From RGIG8244 sp045639325 (GTDB taxonomy: Bacteria > Verrucomicrobiota > Lentisphaeria > Victivallales > UBA1829): a stretch of 64,000 nt of DNA. Shown here in pieces: positions 16,648 through 25,264 of this stretch. The translations under genes were made by a program, and so were the position numbers. Positions within the stretch are counted from its first letter, which is position 1. Every line of letters begins with the position of its first letter. The notes beneath the pieces are model-generated. The model did not search any database. It had not been told where the DNA came from and saw only the letters and a program-made list of their open reading frames with translations. Where the stretch lies: the NCBI GenBank assembly GCA_045639325.1, contig JAZUCU010000048.1, positions 1 to 64,000 of the forward strand, in the 5' to 3' direction.

Positions 16648-17984
16648 GCTCGATATTTTCTATTTTATTTCAGGGTATACCCAGTGTGCTGTTTGAACCG
16701 ATTGCAGTTGCTGCTGTTCTGGGACTGGTTACTGCCGCAGTTATGTATTGGAAACGTCATACGCCGTTATATTGGCTGATCGGGTTGAGTATTCTCTTTA
16801 TGATTGGCTGGCGTCTGTTGATTCAGATTGTTACGAGCCGCTACAGTATGATATTGATTATTCCTGCTGTTATTGCGACCGGGTTTTTCTGTTTTCAAAC
16901 GGAGCGGCTGGTCAAGTACATTCCGAAGTTCCCGGAAAAATGGCGTAAAGCAGTTCCATATCTGTTTGTTGTGGGATTGAGTATTGCTTCCATTTGTCAG
17001 TCATTGCACCTGAATACCTATGGGGACTATATCATTCGTGTGTCAGAACTGATTAAAAAAGATGCGCAGGGTTGTGAGACGCCTTATATCCTTGCAATGG
17101 ATAAAGAAACACGTCGCCTGAATTATTATACGGGGATTCCGGCGAGCGATATTTTATACTCCGGCTTATCGGAAGAAGATTATATCAAAAGTATTGGCGA
17201 CAGTATTCATAAGGGGGTATCTCTCCCTGCGACCGCATGCTACATTGTCCTGTTTGAATCCGTAAAATATCCGAAAGGGTATTATTTACGGCATATTTCA
17301 CCCGGTCTTCAGAAAAAAATCCATTATCTCGGGGAATTCTATCATAATCGGAAGAAGCGGCGCGTGACGCGTATTTACCGGTATGATTATGCCGACTATT
17401 TTAATTATACGAACCGTTATGTTGGAAAAAATGATCGCCCGGCTGAGAAAAAAGCGGATGAACGTATTACTTTTGATAAAACATATCCCGCAACGCATCG
17501 CTATTATAAAAATGTAACGGATCACTTCCGGAAACTGAAACATTTGGAAGCTCCGGCGTTGAAAGATTTTCCCATTGATTGGTTTGTGGTTGGAACACCT
17601 GGATATCTCCCCGGTACCAATGCGGAACTGGGGGTTGTGACCGGCTGGGATGGAAGTAAGGTTTTTCGCATAAAAGCAGATAATTTCATTTCCACTTATA
17701 CGGGCAGAATGTATCCGGTGAAAAAGTGGCATGTTGTGATGAAAGTATCGGGTAAAAAAGGTACGGTGTTCAACCTTGCGACACATTGTTATGATGCGAA
17801 ATTAAATAATAAGGGCTTTCCCTTTTTTCCTGCGTCAATGTTACCGGAAGATAACCGTATCTATGAGTATGCATTTACCATTCCGGAAGGTTTTTACCTG
17901 CCGGAAACAAAATATATCCGCCCGACTATTTATCTAACGAATGGCGAATTGTTTGTTCACAGCATCGAATTATCTGCTTTATGA
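16644..17984 (+). CDS. Membrane protein with large C-terminal domain, probable second half of the GT39-like protein
   Basis: 446 residues. Residues 1-125 hold about four membrane segments (IAVAAVLGLVTAAVMYW, LIGLSILFMIGWRLLIQIV, TSRYSMILIIPAVIATGFF, VPYLFVVGLSIASICQS); the SRYSMILIIP element is like the late R-Y-x-x-P-x-x-P helix of GT39/ArnT-type enzymes. From about 130 on it is soluble (ILAMDKETRRLNYYTGIP and a beta-rich end from about 300). It starts at the ATGA overlap with the preceding gene, in the -1 frame. A terminator lies 17 bp after the stop, closing the operon. Confidence 0.65.
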   Translation: MSSIFSILFQGIPSVLFEPIAVAAVLGLVTAAVMYWKRHTPLYWLIGLSILFMIGWRLLIQIVTSRYSMILIIPAVIATGFFCFQTERLVKYIPKFPEKWRKAVPYLFVVGLSIASICQSLHLNTYGDYIIRVSELIKKDAQGCETPYILAMDKETRRLNYYTGIPASDILYSGLSEEDYIKSIGDSIHKGVSLPATACYIVLFESVKYPKGYYLRHISPGLQKKIHYLGEFYHNRKKRRVTRIYRYDYADYFNYTNRYVGKNDRPAEKKADERITFDKTYPATHRYYKNVTDHFRKLKHLEAPALKDFPIDWFVVGTPGYLPGTNAELGVVTGWDGSKVFRIKADNFISTYTGRMYPVKKWHVVMKVSGKKGTVFNLATHCYDAKLNNKGFPFFPASMLPEDNRIYEYAFTIPEGFYLPETKYIRPTIYLTNGELFVHSIELSAL

Positions 17985-18000
17985 GCGCTGTGAATGTGTG

Positions 18001-18028
18001 AAAGGTGTCAATTTGACGCCTTTTTTAT
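18001..18028 (+). terminator. Rho-independent terminator of the polysaccharide operon
   Basis: GGTGTCA (18004-18010), 3-nt loop, TGACGCC (18014-18020, one G-U pair), then TTTTTT and further T-rich sequence. Confidence 0.8.
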
Positions 18029-18039
18029 TTTAAATGTAC

Positions 18040-18067
18040 TTGCAGAGTGGAAAAAATGAAGTATATT
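18040..18067 (+). promoter_or_regulatory. Promoter of the kinase gene
   Basis: TTGCAG (18040-18045), 16-bp spacer, TATATT (18062-18067), 40 bp before the start codon of the kinase gene. Confidence 0.5.
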
Positions 18068-18106
18068 ATCTGCTGAAGGAATATTTTTAATAAGGGTTAG
18101 CGGCCA

Positions 18107-20635
18107 ATGGCAGAAAATTTCAAACAGGATACGGAAAAAATCAGTCCCGGGGCGACAAGAGCGTTCCGTGATTCTTTTTTGTCTGATTTGCATCGGCGTA
18201 CTATGGATGATGCCAATAATAACCCTGATATACCTTTGAATCCGGAGAATCTCGGAATCGACGAATTCCTGGTTGACCGCTTATCTCTCAAGCCGACGGA
18301 TAAATATAAATTCCGGAAAAGTATCGCTTGCGGCGGAATGAAAATGGTATTGGAAGTGCGGGATATGGATACCATGCGTGACGTCGCCATGGCAGTTCTG
18401 CCCGACGCCGACAAACGCCCGCCTTCCGATATCCTGCGTTTTGTGCAGGAAGCCCGCCTTACAGCCAGTCTGGAACATCCCAACATTGTCCCTGTTCATG
18501 ACATCGGGATTGACAGTAACGGGTCGCCGTATTTTACGATGAAACTGTTGCGCGGGCGTACATTAGCCGCTCTACTTCTGGCTTTACAGGAAGGGGATCC
18601 GGAAGTGGTGCGGGAGTATCCGTTGGAACGGTTGCTCCGTATTTTTCTGAAAATCTGTTCCGGTGTGGCATTTGCTCATTCCAAAGAAGTTTTGCATCTT
18701 GACCTGAAGCCTGAAAATATTCAGATCGGGGACTTCGGTGAAGTGTTGATCATGGACTGGGGCCTTGCCAAGATGATCGGGAAGACGACAACTGCTGAAC
18801 AGTATCAGATCGAAAAAGCAACCAGTCAGACCTTTGCATCACCTGCCATGACGTTGGACGGCATGATGAAAGGTACGCCCGGCTATATGGCACCGGAGCA
18901 GGCGGCAGGTCAGAATACGGCGAAAGATCAGCGTACCGATATTTATGCTTTGGGTGCGATATTATATGCCATGTTGACACTTCAGCCGCCGATTGAAATA
19001 AAGTCGGTGGATGAGATGGTACAGGATACCCTGTACGGAGCGATTATTCCGCCGCGTGAACGGGTGCCGGAAAGAGAAATTCCTGCCGCATTGGAAGCGG
19101 TTGTCATGAAAGCGATGAGTTTTTATCCGGCCGACCGTTATGAGGCGGTGAGTGAAATTCGCCATGATGTTACAGCATTCCTTGGCGGTTTTGCTACGAA
19201 AGCGGAACGGGCATCCACGGCACGGAAAATTTTATTGCTGCTGAAACGGCATATTATTCTTGCCGTCTCCATATTTGTTTTGATGATCCTGCTTGGCGGA
19301 ATGGCAATCTATGCGGTTCGTGAGCAGAAATTACGCAGTTCTGCCTGGTTGCCGCTGTGCGATTTGCAATGGAAAGGTGTTCGGAAGCCGTTCAAAAATC
19401 CCGGAGTCAGTTTCCGGGAAGCGGATATGAGTCTTGCCGATGGAAAAGCCTGGCGGAGTATGCAGAATGGTTTGCAGCTGCCTGCCGGACAATGGCTTTG
19501 GCTTGATCTGCCGTTGAAAAGCGATTGGCGTCTTGATTTACAGCATCTTGTGGAACATACCGGGGACAGTTTTGAAATCCGGATTCAGGCCAATGATCAG
19601 ACGGTGGGGGCAGATGGAAGACCCGTTGGATTTGTATTGCGCTTTGGTGTGGATGGTGGGACACGGGATATTTTTTACCGTCAGGAAGCGGGAAAGATGC
19701 CGGAATGTCTGATCAGTCATATTTCCGGTCTGGCTCCCGGCGTTGTGCAGTCGACCATCTTGCGTCGGGAAGATGGCAAGCTGATGTTGGAAATGTATCA
19801 TGGATTGCAGAAGAGCAAGAAAGTTTCTCTGATTGACTTTTTACCTCCATTGAGTGAGAAGGAAACACAAATCGGGATCCGTTTGATTTCCGGGCGTGTC
19901 CGTTTGCAGAATTTGCGTTTGACGAATCGCGGTGCGGCAAAGCAGACAACTCCCCTTGTTGCAGCCGATGCTTTGCTGGATGTACATTTGTATAGTGCTG
20001 CATTGAAAAAATATCTTAACATTGTGAAGAATTACGGAAATGCTTCTTTCTGTGATGATGCCCTTTTGAAATCTTATCAGATTGCTGCATTGTTCGCACC
20101 GGAATTTCCGCGGCGGGATGATGATATGTACATGATCAAGAAAATGATTCTTCAGCGGAAAAACTTCCCCTATATGCACCGGGTCCGGGAGATTGACGCG
20201 GCATATCTCTGGATGAGTGGAAGATTCCAGGCGGCATTCAAACTGGTCGATCAGATTCTGGAACAGGAGCCGTCGAATGATATTCTTTCCCGTCTGGTAA
20301 CGCTGCGCCGTCCTGTTCTGTCCGGAGCGGAGCAGGAGCAGTTTTATGCTTTGCTGCGACGGTCTGATTTTACCTCGCTGGATCTTTCCGGATTGGGGTT
20401 GATTTCTCTGCATGCACTTTCCGGAATGAAATTGGTTTATCTGGATTGTTCCGGCAATAAAATCTCCGATTATTCTCCGCTTCTGCGCATGCCTTTGCGG
20501 GTGTTGGTAACGGATGACGGAATCTTTGCCGGCAGGATGGTTGTCCGCCGTTATCTGCTGAATAAAGTGCACCGTGTCAGAAAGTATAACAACAAGAATT
20601 CCATGTCTGCTGATGGCACAGCATGGCGTAATTGA
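18107..20635 (+). CDS. Transmembrane Ser/Thr protein kinase with WNK-like lysine placement
   Basis: 842 residues. Kinase domain at about 65-365: glycine loop I73-A-C-G-G-M-K79-M-V, LEHPNIVPVHDIGI, catalytic loop H197-L-D199-L-K201-P-E-N204, magnesium motif D217-W-G, then GTPGYMAPEQAAG and RTDIYALGAILYAML. The beta-3 element is VAMA (Ala96) instead of VA-x-K, while Lys79 occupies the last glycine position of the loop, as in WNK kinases; the catalytic loop is HLD rather than HRD. A single membrane helix follows (about 383-403). The C-terminal 440 residues would be outside: a beta-rich segment, a helical TPR-like part (about 630-730), and a short leucine-rich stretch (SLDLSGLGLISL, LVYLDCSGNKISDY). 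Targets are unknown. It is the only gene of its transcript. Confidence 0.85.
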   Translation: MAENFKQDTEKISPGATRAFRDSFLSDLHRRTMDDANNNPDIPLNPENLGIDEFLVDRLSLKPTDKYKFRKSIACGGMKMVLEVRDMDTMRDVAMAVLPDADKRPPSDILRFVQEARLTASLEHPNIVPVHDIGIDSNGSPYFTMKLLRGRTLAALLLALQEGDPEVVREYPLERLLRIFLKICSGVAFAHSKEVLHLDLKPENIQIGDFGEVLIMDWGLAKMIGKTTTAEQYQIEKATSQTFASPAMTLDGMMKGTPGYMAPEQAAGQNTAKDQRTDIYALGAILYAMLTLQPPIEIKSVDEMVQDTLYGAIIPPRERVPEREIPAALEAVVMKAMSFYPADRYEAVSEIRHDVTAFLGGFATKAERASTARKILLLLKRHIILAVSIFVLMILLGGMAIYAVREQKLRSSAWLPLCDLQWKGVRKPFKNPGVSFREADMSLADGKAWRSMQNGLQLPAGQWLWLDLPLKSDWRLDLQHLVEHTGDSFEIRIQANDQTVGADGRPVGFVLRFGVDGGTRDIFYRQEAGKMPECLISHISGLAPGVVQSTILRREDGKLMLEMYHGLQKSKKVSLIDFLPPLSEKETQIGIRLISGRVRLQNLRLTNRGAAKQTTPLVAADALLDVHLYSAALKKYLNIVKNYGNASFCDDALLKSYQIAALFAPEFPRRDDDMYMIKKMILQRKNFPYMHRVREIDAAYLWMSGRFQAAFKLVDQILEQEPSNDILSRLVTLRRPVLSGAEQEQFYALLRRSDFTSLDLSGLGLISLHALSGMKLVYLDCSGNKISDYSPLLRMPLRVLVTDDGIFAGRMVVRRYLLNKVHRVRKYNNKNSMSADGTAWRN

Positions 20636-20683
20636 TTCCCACTTTTATTATCTCATTTCCTTGAAAAAAAGCAGAAAACGGAC

Positions 20684-20711
20684 TTGAAAAGGTCACATTT
20701 TCATGTAATGT
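20684..20711 (+). promoter_or_regulatory. Possible promoter of the peroxiredoxin gene
   Basis: TTGAAA (20684-20689), 16-bp spacer, TAATGT (20706-20711). The match is weak. A strong SD (AAAGGAGGG, 20762-20770) precedes the gene. Confidence 0.3.
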
Positions 20712-20777
20712 TAATGCAGCCGGTGAGTTATGCCGGACGAGGGAAAAAAGGAAAATGAAAAAAAGGAGGGATGAAGT

Positions 20778-21368
20778 ATGTCATTAGTCACATTGCCAGC
20801 TCCGGATTTTACAGCCGATGCTGTTTATCCGGATGATGAAATCAAGAGTTTGACCTTATCCAAACACAAAGGTCATTACGTATTGTTATTCTTTTACCCG
20901 TCAGACTTCACTTTTGTGTGTCCGTCGGAAATTCTGGCGTTTCACCGGAAGAGTGAAGAATTCCGGAAACGCAACTGCGAATTGATTGGGATCTCCGTCG
21001 ATTCCGCTTATTCTCATTACGCATGGCGTCAGACCGAATTGAAACACGGCGGGATCGGCAGAATCAGTTATCCCTTGGTGGCAGATATTACCAAAGGAAT
21101 CGCCCGGTCATACGGAGTGTTGATCAATGGGGCGGTTGCCTTGCGCGGACAATTTTTGATTGATGCCCAGGGGATCGTCCAGCATGAATTGGTGAATAAT
21201 CTCTCGCTGGGGCGCAATGTTTATGAGGCTTTGCGTATTCTCGATGCGTTGCAATTCACGGAAAAACACGGGGAAGTCTGCCCTGCCAATTGGAATCCGG
21301 GGGATAAGACCATGAAAGCCTCGCCGGGTGGTGTGGCGGAATATTTGGAACGGTTCCAGAGTAAATAA
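20778..21368 (+). CDS. 2-Cys peroxiredoxin (AhpC/Prx1 type)
   Basis: 196 residues, normal for the family. The peroxidatic cysteine lies in FYPSDFTFVCPSEILAF (about residue 50), the resolving cysteine in HGEVCPANWNPGDKTM near 167, and the SVDSAYSHYAWRQT and RGQFLIDAQGIVQHELVNN elements are typical of typical 2-Cys enzymes. It reduces hydrogen peroxide and organic peroxides with electrons from a thioredoxin-like donor. No ahpF or thioredoxin gene is adjacent. Start ATG 20778 follows a strong SD (GGAGGG). The zwf gene follows closely, so both may answer oxidative demand. Confidence 0.93.
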   Translation: MSLVTLPAPDFTADAVYPDDEIKSLTLSKHKGHYVLLFFYPSDFTFVCPSEILAFHRKSEEFRKRNCELIGISVDSAYSHYAWRQTELKHGGIGRISYPLVADITKGIARSYGVLINGAVALRGQFLIDAQGIVQHELVNNLSLGRNVYEALRILDALQFTEKHGEVCPANWNPGDKTMKASPGGVAEYLERFQSK

Positions 21369-21414
21369 TATGGAAACGTCGTTTCAGGCAGTTTTATGCA
21401 TGGAAGTCAACGCC

Positions 21415-22824
21415 ATGCCATCGTTTCTATGCATTTTCGGCTCAGAGGGCGATCTGGCGCACCGGAAGTTGTTCCCTGCATTGTTGCAGCTTCATCAACG
21501 CGGACTGCTTCACCCGCGAACTGTGATCTTTGCCTGTTCCAGACATCCGTTTGACTCTGCGGAGGCGTATCGCGAGCATCTTGCCGGGGAGCTCCCCGCA
21601 GGCAAAAATGCAGCGGATTTCCTCTGCAGAGTGTATCCGTTCAACGGTGATCTGACCGATGACGGAACGTATCACCGTCTGGCGGATACCATGCTTTCTG
21701 CGGAACATCAATATGATCTTTCCCCGAAAAACCGGATTTTTTATCTGGCTCTGCCACCGGATATGGCTGTCACGGTGACCCGCCGTCTGGCATCCTGCGG
21801 GTTGACGGCTGCCGGAAGTGTTGTGTTTGAAAAACCATTCGGTCATGATCTGGAAAGTGCAAAGCGTTTGAATGATGAATTGCTCCACTATCTGCGGGAA
21901 GAGCAGATTTACCGGATCGATCATTATTCCGGCAAGGAAACGGTGCAGAATATTCTCATGTTCCGCTTTGCCAACATCCTGTTCGAGCCGATTTGGAACC
22001 GTCATTACATCGACCGTGTGGAGATTCGTGCGCTGGAGGAATTGGGCGTGGAGCATCGCGCCGGATATTTTGACAGGGCAGGGGTGGTGCGTGATATGTT
22101 TCAGAATCACCTGATGTTGATGCTGTCTCTTGCTGCAATGGAAATCCCCGGGAGTTTTCACCCGGATGCGGTTCACGATGAAAAAGCAAAATTGTTACGC
22201 AGTATCCGGCGTATTCCCGCTGCCGAGACCGGGCAATTTTTTCTGCGTGGACAATATGATGGTTACCGGAATGAGCCGGGTGTAAAGGCTGAATCGGATA
22301 CGGAAACGTTTGCCGCCATGAAATTGTATATTGACAACTGGCGTTGGGCAGGCGTTCCGTTTTATTTGCAGAGCGGGAAGCGGACAGGGGTGAAATGCAC
22401 CGACATCCGGTTGATTTTCAAACATGTTCCGGAGTCGATCTTTGCCCCGTTGAAAAATACGGATCTTGCGCCGGACAGCTTACGTCTTGCGGTTCAGCCG
22501 GATGAAGGATTTTATCTTTCCTTACAGGCGAAACACCCGGGGCCGAAATTATGCCTCGGGACATTGGAAATGGGGTTCCGTTATTCCACCTTGCTGCCAC
22601 GGGGCGAAGAAATGCCTTCGGCATACGAACGGCTGCTGCTGGATGTGATGCTTCACGACCGGACATTATTCATGCGTCGTGATGCTGTGGAACTCTCCTG
22701 GGAATTGTTCACTCCGGTCTTGAAACAATGGGCGGAACACGATCCTGCGGGCGGAAAATTGCTTTCTTACCCGCAGGGGACGGCTGGGCCGCCGGAAATC
22801 CGGAAGTTTCTGGCTTCTCAATAA
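21415..22824 (+). CDS. zwf: Glucose-6-phosphate 1-dehydrogenase
   Basis: About 469 residues. N-terminal NADP-binding site FGSEGDLAHRKLFPALLQL, VFEKPFGHDLESAKRLN, and the substrate/catalytic signature YRIDHYSGKETVQNILMFRF (usual RIDHYLGKE). Also typical are NRHYIDRVEI, GYFDRAGVVRDMFQNHLMLM and GVPFYLQSGKRT. The enzyme oxidises glucose 6-phosphate to 6-phosphogluconolactone and makes NADPH. ATG 21415 is chosen since GGAAG lies 8 bp upstream; in-frame ATGs at 21370 and 21400 are possible. Its last 7 bases overlap the tail of the convergent glutamine synthetase gene. Confidence 0.9.
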   Translation: MPSFLCIFGSEGDLAHRKLFPALLQLHQRGLLHPRTVIFACSRHPFDSAEAYREHLAGELPAGKNAADFLCRVYPFNGDLTDDGTYHRLADTMLSAEHQYDLSPKNRIFYLALPPDMAVTVTRRLASCGLTAAGSVVFEKPFGHDLESAKRLNDELLHYLREEQIYRIDHYSGKETVQNILMFRFANILFEPIWNRHYIDRVEIRALEELGVEHRAGYFDRAGVVRDMFQNHLMLMLSLAAMEIPGSFHPDAVHDEKAKLLRSIRRIPAAETGQFFLRGQYDGYRNEPGVKAESDTETFAAMKLYIDNWRWAGVPFYLQSGKRTGVKCTDIRLIFKHVPESIFAPLKNTDLAPDSLRLAVQPDEGFYLSLQAKHPGPKLCLGTLEMGFRYSTLLPRGEEMPSAYERLLLDVMLHDRTLFMRRDAVELSWELFTPVLKQWAEHDPAGGKLLSYPQGTAGPPEIRKFLASQ

Positions 22825-24968
22825 ATGAAAAGCATTTCCCGGTATTTCGGCAGGGGCCAGCGGGAGTCTGCAACAATCCGTTCCATGGCATCGACGGTTA
22901 TACGCATACGGTTCATGGAATCAATGAACTTTCTGGGTTCTGCTTCTTCGTTGAGAAGTGTTTCCAGTTCTTCCGTTTCATCGGACAGCTGATCCATCAG
23001 CGCACCGATTCGTTCCAGACCGCGTTTGACGGCTTTGAAACCGGGATTTTCGGCGTTGCCATTGACGGCATTGGAAAGACTTGTGTATTCTTCGACAGCG
23101 GCAGGCTGAATCATGGTGCGGACCATGAGCAATGCCAGTTCGGCTTCGATGCGGACTTTGCGTTTATATTCTTCTTCAAAGATTTCGCAGCGGGAATGGA
23201 TTTCCGCTTTGGAGAATACGCCGGTCTTTTCCAGCAGTTCAATATTTTTCGGATCAAGCAGTTTGCGGATGGCAAGAACGGTGTCATTCAGTTCCGGCAG
23301 ACCGCGGCGATGTGCTTCTTCGATCCATTCGGCATTGTATCCGTTGCCGTTGAAGATGACTTTTTTATGTTTTTTCAGAATACGCTGCAGGGTTGCCTGA
23401 AGCTGGGTGTTGAAGTCCTGAGACTCATCAAAGGCTTCAATGCGATCCGCCATGACTTCAATGGATTCCGCAACGATGGCATTGAGCAGAGTATTGACTT
23501 CGCCGCAAGACTGGCTGGAGCCCGGTGCGCGGAATTCGAACTTGTTCCCTGTGAAGGCGAAAGGACTTGTACGGTTGCGGTCCGTTGCATCCCGGGGGAG
23601 CGGGGGCAATGTTTCCACGCCGACTTTCAGGAATCCGCCTTTTCTGGTGGAGGTGACGGTACCCGCTTCGATCTGATCCATGATATCGGTCAGCTGTTCA
23701 CCCAGGAAGATGGAGATGATGGCCGGCGGCGCTTCGCAAGCACCGAGACGGTGATCGTTCCCCGCTGTTGCGGTTGAGACGCGGAGCAGATCGGCATGTA
23801 GGTCGATAGCACGGATGATGGCAATCAACGTTGTTAGGAAGATTGCATTTTCATGGGGATTGCTCCCCGGATTGAGCAGGTTATGCTTGCCGTAAGAGAT
23901 GGACCAGTTATTATGTTTGCCGGAGCCATTGACACCGGCAAAGGGTTTTTCATGGAGCAGGCAGACCAGATCATGTTTTTCTGCAACGACTTTCAAGACT
24001 TCCATCACCAGCATGTTGTGGTCAACTGCCAGGTTCAGGTCTTCAAAAAGCGGAGCAAGCTCAAACTGAGCGGGTGCGGCTTCGTTGTGACGGGTTTTTG
24101 CGGGAATACCCAGCTGCCACAATTCCCGTTCCACATCGCTCATGAATGCGAGGACGCGGGGCTTGATGGCGCCGAAATAATGGTCTTCCAACTGCTGATG
24201 CTTCGGGGGCGCAGCACCGAAAAGGGTACGTCCGGTCTGAATCAGGTCAGGGCGCAAGTGATAAAATTCTTTGTCAATGAGGAAGTATTCCTGTTCCGCA
24301 CCGAGGCTGATGGAGACTTGTGTGCCTTCCTTATCCGCTTTGAATGCTTTCATCAACCGCTGTACGGCTTTGTTGATGGCTTCCATGGAGCGGAGGAGGG
24401 GAGTTTTCCGGTCGAGAGCTTCGCCGGTATAACTGCAGAACGCTGTGGGAATACACAAGGTTGCCCCATTTCTACCGCGGCGAATGAATGCGGGACTGGT
24501 GGGATCCCATGCAGTATAACCACGGGCTTCGAAAGTGGAGCGGAGTCCGCCGGAGGGGAAACTGGAAGCATCCGGCTCGCTGACAATCAGGTTTTTGCCG
24601 GAGAATTTCAGAATAAGGTGGTCGTGATCATTGGGGTTGGGTTCAAAAAACGCATCGTGCTTTTCGGCCGTAGTACCGTTGAGTGGCTGGAACCAGTGTG
24701 TATAATGGGTTGCGCCTTTGCTTGCGGCCCAATCTTTCATAGCTTTTGCGACGTCATCGGCAATGGAAGGATCCAGCGGCTCCCGGTTTTTGACGGTCTT
24801 GAGCATTTTCTGGAAGACTTCGGGGGCGAGGATTTTTTGCATTTGATCAATGTTGAAGACATCGGATGCATAATTATTTGTGATGGAGTCAACGGAGGGC
24901 GCCATCCCGACGGTGTTGCAATCTCTGCTGCAGATGGCAGCAATTGCTTTTTCTCTGACATTGTTCAT
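22818..24968 (-). CDS. glnN: Glutamine synthetase type III
   Basis: 716 residues, the size of GSIII (type I is about 470). Seen: ATHYTHWFQPLNGTTAEKHD, VSEPDASSFPSGGLRSTFEA, AFCSYTGEALDRKTPLLRSM, SLGAEQEYFLID, RHNEAAPAQFELAPLFEDLN, HEKPFAGVNGSGKHNNWSIS, GNDHRLGACEAPPAIISIFL and NRTSPFAFTGNKFEFRAPGS. All are characteristic of the GlnN family found in Bacteroidetes, cyanobacteria and PVC members. It makes glutamine from glutamate, ammonia and ATP. It has its own promoter with an extended -10. No P-II gene lies nearby. Confidence 0.96.
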   Translation of the reverse strand: MNNVREKAIAAICSRDCNTVGMAPSVDSITNNYASDVFNIDQMQKILAPEVFQKMLKTVKNREPLDPSIADDVAKAMKDWAASKGATHYTHWFQPLNGTTAEKHDAFFEPNPNDHDHLILKFSGKNLIVSEPDASSFPSGGLRSTFEARGYTAWDPTSPAFIRRGRNGATLCIPTAFCSYTGEALDRKTPLLRSMEAINKAVQRLMKAFKADKEGTQVSISLGAEQEYFLIDKEFYHLRPDLIQTGRTLFGAAPPKHQQLEDHYFGAIKPRVLAFMSDVERELWQLGIPAKTRHNEAAPAQFELAPLFEDLNLAVDHNMLVMEVLKVVAEKHDLVCLLHEKPFAGVNGSGKHNNWSISYGKHNLLNPGSNPHENAIFLTTLIAIIRAIDLHADLLRVSTATAGNDHRLGACEAPPAIISIFLGEQLTDIMDQIEAGTVTSTRKGGFLKVGVETLPPLPRDATDRNRTSPFAFTGNKFEFRAPGSSQSCGEVNTLLNAIVAESIEVMADRIEAFDESQDFNTQLQATLQRILKKHKKVIFNGNGYNAEWIEEAHRRGLPELNDTVLAIRKLLDPKNIELLEKTGVFSKAEIHSRCEIFEEEYKRKVRIEAELALLMVRTMIQPAAVEEYTSLSNAVNGNAENPGFKAVKRGLERIGALMDQLSDETEELETLLNEEAEPRKFIDSMNRMRITVDAMERIVADSRWPLPKYREMLFIY

Positions 24969-25006
24969 ATTTTTAATCCTTACGTGTTAATTACCGGTTT
25001 TGTGGT

Positions 25007-25015
25007 AATATAGCA
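25007..25015 (-). promoter_or_regulatory. Extended -10 of the glnN promoter
   Basis: Minus-strand TGCTATATT, about 40 bp before the glnN start. No good -35 is visible, as expected for an extended -10 promoter. The same TGCTATATT stands before the MATE and secretin genes. Confidence 0.5.
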
Positions 25016-25077
25016 CATTATTTAAAAAAAGAAATAGCAGTTGTCTTTAAAAAAACGGATTTTTTTTAATTCCGGGG

Positions 25078-25106
25078 TTGAAAAATAGCTGGAAGCATGA
25101 TAAAGT
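25078..25106 (+). promoter_or_regulatory. Promoter of the pyrimidine operon
   Basis: TTGAAA (25078-25083), 17-bp spacer, TAAAGT (25101-25106), with TG one base before the -10. It leaves a leader of about 150 nt before pyrR that contains a CCGGT/ACCGG hairpin around 25203-25226. Confidence 0.5.
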
Positions 25107-25264
25107 ACCATTCCGGTGGGGATGGCATTCCGGCATGGGTGAATGATCATCAAACCGGCATCATCCTGCCCGCAAAGGTGATATTTTTTATTCAAGAATA
25201 TGCCGCCGGTGTTTTCGTATACCGGTGCAATAAAAGCAGATAATAGAAATATGGTGATTTGACA

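Noticed and set aside
20755..20787. Ten-codon frame overlapping the peroxiredoxin start
   Set aside because: It arises from the A- and G-rich SD region; no evidence that it is a leader peptide.
23853..25013. Plus-strand frame opposite glnN
   Set aside because: Antisense to glutamine synthetase; F/G/C-rich shadow composition, no SD.
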